Shown one piece after another: positions 55,894-64,000 of a stretch of DNA of 64,000 nt. Both the position numbers and the translations under genes were made by a program. The DNA is from Siphonodentalium dalli (lineage: Eukaryota; Mollusca; Scaphopoda; Gadilida; Siphonodentaliidae): the NCBI GenBank assembly GCA_032622095.1, contig CP136063.1:212115982-212179981 (forward strand). The letters run 5' to 3'. Positions within the stretch are counted from its first letter, which is position 1. Each line of letters opens with the position of its first letter. The notes under the pieces were generated by a model. The model was given only the letters and a program-made list of their open reading frames with translations, was not told the origin of the DNA and did no database searches.

Positions 55894-57052
55894 GATGTTT
55901 CGTGCTGAAAAGGAATTACTATTTGCATGAAGTTTTGTTATTTGTTTTGTTATGTTTGTCTTTGTTTTTACGTTTGATTGATCTTGTTTTGATTTTAATA
56001 TTATTAAATAAACATACACATGTCAAATTCAGAGTATTATAATTTTGTTACCTGTGGATAATCCGTTGTCTGCTAATCAGATCTACTGATATTATTACAG
56101 AAAATAAATGGAAAAATTACCACAGGTCACTTAAATTTCAAGCAAGTAATTTGTTGGTTTTTTTTAGGACATTCAGTGTGATCAAAACCGGTTGTATAGT
56201 ACTTGATACTAATTAAATATTATGAGAAAACCAATGTAATGATATTTATCAAATGTTTTCAACTTTTGATATTAGCAGGAACATATATATATCAACCCCT
56301 TTCTTGACTAAGTACTCGTTAATGAGTAATTCCCATAAGTAAGGTTCCGATAATAAGCGCAAGGGCCATAATGCCATAGGTAATTTGTTTAACTTGTTAT
56401 CTGAACATCTCCCACCATATAATGCACTTGTATTATCTGTTGCCTGCTTATATTTCCTGGACATCCTTCCAAACATAATAGACAATTCCAATCTATACTT
56501 TTATAAATCAATTGACGAATCCATTTAGTAACAAAAGGGGTTTAAAGACTTGGAAAAGATATAATTAGAGACTTGAACATTAAGTGGATAAAATTATATC
56601 TGATGTTGTTTATGAGGGGGATTTCGAAACAAATGTAAATACAATTATACGGTTTACTCATAAACGATTTATTTATACAAATGAACAAAAATACAATTAT
56701 TCAAAATTACTCTGACCATTCAATAGTTCATATGTGGGTGATATTAAACAAGACAACATATCATATATTAATTTCTGGCATTCAAAAAACCATCACATTT
56801 CAAACACAAATGACAAATTTTCAAACTTGATCTAAGTTGAGGGACATCTCAATGTACCATCTTGATTGATATATTGCCATTTTGATAACAAAAGCTCCAT
56901 TAAAATTTGTTCACCCATCAGTGGACGATGCTGGTGAATTGATAACTCAAGTTAGCAGCTTACGACCAATCAGAATGATGTTCTAGTGATAAACTTTAAT
57001 TAGCCATAATAGGAAAAAAATGCCTTATTCAATATGGATGAGTTCAAGTCTG

Positions 57053-57459
57053 CAAATAGTGCGTCTGTCATTTGCAGAATGAGGTCCACAGAGGGTAATT
57101 TAGTGAGGCTATACCGCACAGCTGGATAGCATCACCAAATTCCCCCTCTGGAAACCTCATTCTGCTTTGGCCTCAACTGCTATGGTAGATATAGGATCAG
57201 ATTGGTGAAGTTCACCTATTAGTCACCTCGATTATGCATTTTATATTCTGCAAATTAGGGGGATATAGAATCTGAACAGAAGGGAAAAAGTACTAAACAC
57301 AATGTTAATTTGAGACAAAAGGTACTTCCCAGAAGAGGGGGCTTGAGAATAATGAGGTCCCCAGAAAGTGAATTTGTGATGCTAGTCCTCTATGCGGGGT
57401 AGCATCACTAAATTCACCCTTTTGGGGACCTCATTCTGCAAATGACAGACACACTATTT
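57053..57459. mobile_element. Nested MITE in spacer C, U6
   Basis: 407-bp copy matching U4 and U5. Confidence 0.75.
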
Positions 57460-58520
57460 CATGGCTTGGATGAGTTATTATTGAGGTGGACTCTTTCCAC
57501 CGATAAACAAGAGGTACACTGTCGCGTGGCATTTGCCCCCGACCATAGCAATTCGGATTAAGCATGGACGAAACTGCGGATATCCGAGGAGCTATATGTG
57601 ACCATTCCAAAAGAAGTTCGTACTAGAAATTCCGGAAACCCAAAAACAAGCGATCCGGAAACCCAAAAACAAGCAAAAATTCAAATTTTCTAAGTTGAAA
57701 AAAGGGACATAACTCTGGCAAAAATCATCAGATCATACCCAAATTCGCACTTGACATGTATTTTCATATAACTGGTCCACAAAAATAAGGGATTTGCAAT
57801 CGTACCACCAAAGCTCACGCTGTCATCTGGAAACCCCAAAAAACAAGAGAAAAATTGAATTTTCTAAGTCAAAAAAGGGCCATAACTCTGGCGAAAATGG
57901 GTGGACGAAACCCGCACTTTCTAAACACAAGCACAAAATTCTTGTTTTCTAATAGGTGTTCTTATAAGCTAGAATGTTTCTCTTAATTCTAGAAAACAAT
58001 TCTAGACAACAGAATATGTGATAAATGTGAATAACGTTTTCTAAACGTGTTCTAAGAATATTATTTCTTAAAATGAAAACATGAATCTCAAATGAAGAAA
58101 TATTTTCTTGATAGAAAATAGTTTCGGTATAAGTGTCTATTCGTTCCCGCCCATACGCAATAGAAGCACATGGACATCCCCGGAATAAAGATGGGTGTTG
58201 AAACCACACATAGTGTACTATTTCCCAAATCAAATATCACATTAAATAAGACTACACAAAATAGTGATGTCTCTCTGTAACGGAGTGGAGAATTATTAGT
58301 ATTATCATTTTAAACATCAATATTTTAAACTAGTTATAGCAGGTTCCCTTCGGGGGCCTCCATCCACAATCAGATGACCATGTGGTCCCTTTGTCCTCAA
58401 GAGGACGAACACCTGCGATCGCCCATACGAGCGTGAGGTGTAACATAAGGAATACATCATATATGAAGTCTGACAATGCATAAGAGGAAGAACACCGGCG
58501 ATCGCCCATAACAGTGTGAC

Positions 58521-58946
58521 GTGTATAAGGAATTCAGTCATATATGGAGTTTGGCAATGCATAAGAGGAGGAACACCGACGATCGACCATACGAGAGTGA
58601 CGTGTATGAGAAGGAATTCAGTTATATATGGAGTTTGGCAATGCATAAGAGGACGAACACCGGCGATCGACCATACGAGCGTGACGTGTATCATAAGGAA
58701 TTCAGTCATATATGGAGTCTGATAATGCATAAGAGGACGAACACTGGCGATCGTCCACACGAGAGTGACGTGTATGAGAAGGAATTCAGTCATATATGGA
58801 GTCTGACAATGCATAATAGGACGAACACCGGCGATCGTCCATACAAGTGTGGCGTGTATCAGACGGAATTCAGTTATGTATGGAGTCTTGCAAACCATAA
58901 GAGGACGAACACCGGCGATCGACCATACGAGCGTGACGTGTATTGA
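58521..58946 (+). pseudogene. Short zinc-finger-like ORF, 5 repeats, U7
   Basis: 141-residue copy with the same stop junction as U5. Confidence 0.35.
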
Positions 58947-59058
58947 CTTAATAATGTAAAGGACAATAAACGAAATTGAAATCCCCAACTACACCCTTTA
59001 CCGGACTCAGCCTCCTGGTCGCCCAGTTCGACTTTTAAACCGGAAATTTTTTTTTATC

Positions 59059-59092
59059 TATAAATAAAACGCCCATCTGACCACAGCTTTCA
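59059..59092 (+). promoter_or_regulatory. Core promoter of U7
   Basis: TATAAATA at 59059, initiator A at 59092. Because of the deletion it lies only about 240 bp from the truncated basic ORF. An upstream T-run replaces the A-run of the other units. Confidence 0.55.
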
Positions 59093-59330
59093 TTCAAGAT
59101 TATTCACGTTTCCGGTAACTCAGGGGATGGACTTGCCAGCGAGAGCTCCTCTCTTATCCTAGAGTGACCGTTGATTTTTCTGTCGGGCTTGTCTGACCCT
59201 GGGTGATTTAATCCCCAGCCAAGTCCGCAACGTGCTGAGCGGCTACCAATCTGCCCATTGTATTAGCTGGTATCTCCATGCTAATACGGGCAGATTGGAC
59301 GTGGTCTTGAAGTTACAGGTCACCCCGGGG

Positions 59331-59749
59331 AAGGTTCAAAGCTGATGTCTAAGAATCGTCGGAAGTCAGTTACTAAAGGCAGGAGACAAAGATCAGTAAT
59401 GTACAAAGAATATATGAAGGGAATTTCAACCAAAAGAATCTCCGCCCAGTACACCAGCCGCACCGAGCGAACAATGAGGCGGGGCACACCGACTAGACGA
59501 TCTCTCAGAAGGCAGGTGCTGGTACGGCAAGCTGTCAACGTCGGACTCCCGTTATATGCATCAACACCAAAGCATTCTATATGTCAGCCTTCAGTTGTTA
59601 GCTTCTCAACTACGCCGAGTGTGGATGGTATCAAAATGTATTCACGTATTGATGTAGCATCTATAGTCAAAGATCGAAAATATAAACGAGTGGAGAAGAA
59701 AAGGAAGAGTCTGGCAAATTTACGACTGCGAATTTTCAGCTTCGCGTGA
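59331..59749 (+). pseudogene. 5'-truncated basic-protein ORF, U7
   Basis: Lacks the acidic first ~30 residues. The first in-frame ATG (59345, Met36) would give 134 residues keeping both basic blocks. The leader frame that I checked reads across the junction out of phase and stops within a few codons. AATAAA at 59863 remains. Likely a pseudogene, although an N-terminally shortened product is conceivable. Confidence 0.6.
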
Positions 59750-60908
59750 GATGTTTCGTGCTGAAAAGGAATTACTATTTGCATGAAGTTTTGTTATTTG
59801 TTTTGTTATGTTTGTCTTTGTTTTTACGTTTGATTGATCTTGTTTTGATTTTAATATTATTAAATAAACATACACATGTCAAATTCAGAGTATTATAATT
59901 TTGTTACCTGTGGATAATCCGTTGTCTGCTAATCAGATCTACTGATATTATTACAGAAAATAAATGGAAAAATTACCACAGGTCACTTAAATTTCAAGCA
60001 AGTAATTTGTTGGTTTTTTTTAGGACATTCAGTGTGATCAAAACCGGTTGTATAGTACTTGATACTAATTAAATATTATGAGAAAACCAATGTAATGATA
60101 TTTATCAAATGTTTTCAACTTTTGATATTAGCAGGAACATATATATATCAACCCCTTTCTTGACTAAGTACTCGTTAATGAGTAATTCCCATAAGTAAGG
60201 TTCCGATAATAAGCGCAAGGGCCATAATGCCATAGGTAATTTGTTTAACTTGTTATCTGAACATCTCCCACCATATAATGCACTTGTATTATCTGTTGCC
60301 TGCTTATATTTCCTGGACATCCTTCCAAACATAATAGACAATTCCAATCTATACTTTTATAAATCAATTGACGAATCCATTTAGTAACAAAAGGGGTTTA
60401 AAGACTTGGAAAAGATATAATTAGAGACTTGAACATTAAGTGGATAAAATTATATCTGATGTTGTTTATGAGGGGGATTTCGAAACAAATGTAAATACAA
60501 TTATACGGTTTACTCATAAACGATTTATTTATACAAATGAACAAAAATACAATTATTCAAAATTACTCTGACCATTCAATAGTTCATATGTGGGTGATAT
60601 TAAACAAGACAACATATCATATATTAATTTCTGGCATTCAAAAAGCCATCACATTTCAAACACAAATGACAAATTTTCAAACTTGATCTAAGTTGAGGGA
60701 CATCTCAATGTACCATCTTGATTGATATATTGCCATTTTGATAACAAAAGCTCCATTAAAATTTGTTCACCCATCAGTGGACGATGCTGGTGAATTGATA
60801 ACTCAAGTTAGCAGCTTACGACCAATCAGAATGATGTTCTAGTGATAAACTTTAATTAGCCATAATAGGAAAAAAATGCCTTATTCAATATGGATGAGTT
60901 CAAGTCTG

Positions 60909-61315
60909 CAAATAGTGCGTCTGTCATTTGCAGAATGAGGTCCACAGAGGGTAATTTAGTGAGGCTATACCGCACAGCTGGATAGCATCACCAAATTCCC
61001 CCTCTGGAAACCTCATTCTGCTTTGGCCTCAACTGCTATGGTAGATATAGGATCAGATTGGTGAAGTTCACCTATTAGTCACCTCGATTATGCATTTTAT
61101 ATTCTGCAAATTAGGGGGATATAGAATCTGAACAGAAGGGAAAAAGTACTAAACACAATGTTAATTTGAGACAAAAGGTACTTCCCAGAAGAGGGGGCTT
61201 GAGAATAATGAGGTCCCCAGAAAGTGAATTTGTGATGCTAGTCCTCTATGCGGGGTAGCATCACTAAATTCACCCTTTTGGGGACCTCATTCTGCAAATG
61301 ACAGACACACTATTT
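60909..61315. mobile_element. Nested MITE in spacer C, U7
   Basis: 407-bp copy matching U4-U6. Confidence 0.75.
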
Positions 61316-62376
61316 CATGGCTTGGATGAGTTATTATTGAGGTGGACTCTTTCCACCGATAAACAAGAGGTACACTGTCGCGTGGCATTTGCCCCCGACC
61401 ATAGCAATTCGGATTAAGCATGGACGAAACTGCGGATATCCGAGGAGCTATATGTGACCATTCCAAAAGAAGTTCGTACTAGAAATTCCGGAAACCCAAA
61501 AACAAGCGATCCGGAAACCCAAAAACAAGCAAAAATTCAAATTTTCTAAGTTGAAAAAAGGGACATAACTCTGGCAAAAATCATCAGATCATACCCAAAT
61601 TCGCACTTGACATGTATTTTCATATAACTGGTCCACAAAAATAAGGGATTTGCAATCGTACCACCAAAGCTCACGCTGTCATCTGGAAACCCCAAAAAAC
61701 AAGAGAAAAATTGAATTTTCTAAGTCAAAAAAGGGCCATAACTCTGGCGAAAATGGGTGGACGAAACCCGCACTTTCTAAACACAAGCACAAAATTCTTG
61801 TTTTCTAATAGGTGTTCTTATAAGCTAGAATGTTTCTCTTAATTCTAGAAAACAATTCTAGACAACAGAATATGTGATAAATGTGAATAACGTTTTCTAA
61901 ACGTGTTCTAAGAATATTATTTCTTAAAATGAAAACATGAATCTCAAATGAAGAAATATTTTCTTGATAGAAAATAGTTTCGGTATAAGTGTCTATTCGT
62001 TCCCGCCCATACGCAATAGAAGCACATGGACATCCCCGGAATAAAGATGGGTGTTGAAACCACACATAGTGTACTATTTCCCAAATCAAATATCACATTA
62101 AATAAGACTACACAAAATAGTGATGTCTCTCTGTAACGGAGTGGAGAATTATTAGTATTATCATTTTAAACATCAATATTTTAAACTAGTTATAGCAGGT
62201 TCCCTTCGGGGGCCTCCATCCACAATCAGATGACCATGTGGTCCCTTTGTCCTCAAGAGGACGAACACCTGCGATCGCCCATACGAGCGTGAGGTGTAAC
62301 ATAAGGAATACATCATATATGAAGTCTGACAATGCATAAGAGGAAGAACACCGGCGATCGCCCATAACAGTGTGAC

Positions 62377-62802
62377 GTGTATAAGGAATTCAGTCATATA
62401 TGGAGTTTGGCAATGCATAAGAGGAGGAACACCGACGATCGACCATACGAGAGTGACGTGTATGAGAAGGAATTCAGTTATATATGGAGTTTGGCAATGC
62501 ATAAGAGGACGAACACCGGCGATCGACCATACGAGCGTGACGTGTATCATAAGGAATTCAGTCATATATGGAGTCTGATAATGCATAAGAGGACGAACAC
62601 TGGCGATCGTCCACACGAGAGTGACGTGTATGAGAAGGAATTCAGTCATATATGGAGTCTGACAATGCATAATAGGACGAACACCGGCGATCGTCCATAC
62701 AAGTGTGGCGTGTATCAGACGGAATTCAGTTATGTATGGAGTCTTGCAAACCATAAGAGGACGAACACCGGCGATCGACCATACGAGCGTGACGTGTATT
62801 GA
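62377..62802 (+). pseudogene. Short zinc-finger-like ORF, 5 repeats, U8
   Basis: 141-residue copy, same as U5-U7. Confidence 0.35.
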
Positions 62803-62914
62803 CTTAATAATGTAAAGGACAATAAACGAAATTGAAATCCCCAACTACACCCTTTACCGGACTCAGCCTCCTGGTCGCCCAGTTCGACTTTTAAACCGGA
62901 AAAAAAAAATTATC

Positions 62915-62948
62915 TATAAATAAAACGCCCATCTGACCACAGCTTTCA
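62915..62948 (+). promoter_or_regulatory. Core promoter of U8
   Basis: TATAAATA at 62915, initiator A at 62948; spacing again 33. Confidence 0.55.
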
Positions 62949-63827
62949 TTCAAGATTATTCACGTTTCCGGTAACTCAGGGGATGGACTTGCCAGCGAGA
63001 GCTCCTCTCTTATCCTAGAGTGACCGTTGATTTTTCTGTCGGGCTTGTCTGACCCTGGGTGATTTAATCCCCAGCCAAGTCCGCAACGTGCTGAGCGGCT
63101 ACCAATCTGCCCATTGTATTAGCTGGTATCTCCATGCTAATACGGGCAGATTGGACGTGGTCTTGAAGTTACAGGTCACCCCGGTAGAACCTTCTACCGG
63201 CCGTGGCCTGGAAGGACCGACCCCACCAGCGAAAGACCCCACCAGGGGCGGAATCCACCACCACCGTCCCTGCGACGCCGAGTTACCGCTAATTAAAGGA
63301 CGGAACATTTTTTTTTCCATAAAATTTGTCATGCCTTTCGGCCTACACCCGATGATAGAAATATTCCCTATTACCATTATTACTTGACTGTTGTAGCAGC
63401 TGCATGCACCCTTTGTGCAATACCGCGGAATGAACAGAGTTCACCAATCATCGGTAGGATCGTGTTGTTTCAATGTCCTCAGATCGCCATCTTTGAGGTT
63501 ACCAGTTTTCAAGTGAACACTGTTCAAAATTAGTGTTTTGGCTTATCGGGCCATGCAGGCCGCCCGATGATTGCAATACCCCCCCCCCCAATCACCATCA
63601 TGTGTGTTCACCCTTTGTGCAATGCCGCAGAGTGAATAGTATTCACCAATCACCAGTGGTCCCGCTAGATGTGTTGTTTCAGTGGTCCCGCTATGTGTTG
63701 TTTCAATGTCCTCAGATCGCGGCCGCCACCTTTGAGGTGACCAGTGCTCAGCTAGTGAACACTGTTCATTAACATCGTAAACGATCGACCGGCGAATATA
63801 TACCATAATGCGGTTCCCCTCTATATA

Positions 63828-63938
63828 ATGTGTGGTCCCAAAAGTCTAACATTAATTGTAAGCCACCGTGGATGCTCATTGAAAAAAACAATCCAAGAGG
63901 AAAACAGCGTTATCGAGCTTGAAACTTCTATATCAGAC
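63828..63938 (+). CDS. Candidate upstream coding exon, U8
   Basis: Same 111-nt young-type frame as U6 (E-E-N-S instead of E-D-N-S), with GTGAGT at 63939. The rest of the gene lies outside the window. Confidence 0.28.
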
Positions 63939-64000
63939 GTGAGTAGACCATCAGACGATTCAGTTATATATTTTTGCGTGGGCTATCAGTGCATATTTTA

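Larger units (their letters stand above)
52208..58398 (+). repeat. Tandem unit U6 (6191 bp)
   Basis: The fullest young unit: 5-repeat array, promoter, ATG-less leader, complete spacer B with the 316-bp insert, basic-protein exon, spacer C with MITE. U5 equals U6 minus 1308 bp and U7 equals U6 minus 2335 bp, so U6 represents the young ancestor. Confidence 0.9.
58399..62254 (+). repeat. Tandem unit U7 (3856 bp)
   Basis: A 2335-bp deletion at about 59329 joins the leader ('caggtcaccccgg') to codon 31 or so of the basic-protein ORF ('ggggaaggttcaaag'), with G-run microhomology. Everything between, including the splice acceptor and the start codon, is gone. Other parts match U6. Confidence 0.9.
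62255..64000 (+). repeat. Tandem unit U8 (cut by the window edge)
   Basis: Young type, following U6 rather than U5 or U7: 5-repeat array, promoter, ATG-less leader (CTG at 63055), and spacer B up to the candidate exon and beyond. The array continues past the window. The poly-C run (about 63580) is shorter than in U6. Confidence 0.9.

Noticed and set aside
5764-64000. rDNA, histone or tRNA cluster
   Set aside because: No rRNA, tRNA or core-histone sequence could be recognised in any unit.

Overview
This is eukaryotic, almost certainly metazoan, DNA. It is AT-rich, with no bacterial operon structure. It carries TATA/initiator core promoters, exon-like ORFs preceded by a splice acceptor and followed by AATAAA, a CR1/L2-type LINE with an (ATT)n tail, and a tyrosine-recombinase (DIRS/Ngaro-class) retrotransposon. 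The repeated phrase 'gggccataactctggc' resembles repeats I associate with molluscs, so a marine invertebrate (possibly a bivalve or gastropod) is my guess. That assignment is weak.

Layout. (1) Positions 1-5056 form a very large imperfect inverted repeat (arms about 2.1 kb, roughly 99% alike by eye). The inner parts of the arms are tandem repeats and the ~0.8 kb centre is asymmetric; the architecture is foldback-like. (2) Positions 5057-5760 hold a G/T-rich minisatellite and short direct repeats shared with the palindrome centre. (3) From 5764 to the right edge runs one head-to-tail tandem array of nine units (U0-U8; the first and last are incomplete).

A complete long unit contains, in order: (a) an array of 84-bp repeats encoding a degenerate C2H2 zinc-finger-like protein in which the second Cys is Tyr and the second His is Asn in essentially every repeat; (b) spacer A; (c) a TATA box with an initiator 33 bp downstream, then a GC-rich leader with a short ORF; (d) spacer B, with a threefold internal repeat and a candidate 111-nt coding exon ending in GTGAGT; (e) an exon-like 169-codon ORF for a very basic protein, with cag at its 5' edge and AATAAA 114 nt past the stop; (f) spacer C, with a nested 407-bp MITE. 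U0 to early U4 are an older, more diverged subfamily with long finger arrays (4, 12, 12, 8 and 22 repeats). The array ends from U5 onward are a young, nearly identical subfamily with 5-repeat arrays, an expanded spacer C and a 316-bp insert. Nested deletions give U5, U6 and U7 lengths of 4883, 6191 and 3856 bp.

Mobile elements sit inside single units and act as clocks: a ~0.9 kb TIR element and a 5'-truncated LINE in U0, and a complete-looking 5.8-kb Ngaro/PAT-type element in U3. The last has split direct repeats A1-ORFs-B1-A2-B2, a gag-RT-RNase H ORF and a tyrosine recombinase ORF.

Interpretation. If the unit is a gene, the promoter would drive a spliced transcript ending in the basic-protein exon. 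The finger-like array would be either a separate degenerate gene or a satellite that supplies homology for unequal exchange. Seven of eight copies of the basic ORF are full length and open. I do not recognise that protein's family. All assignments come from reading the sequence; no database search was run.
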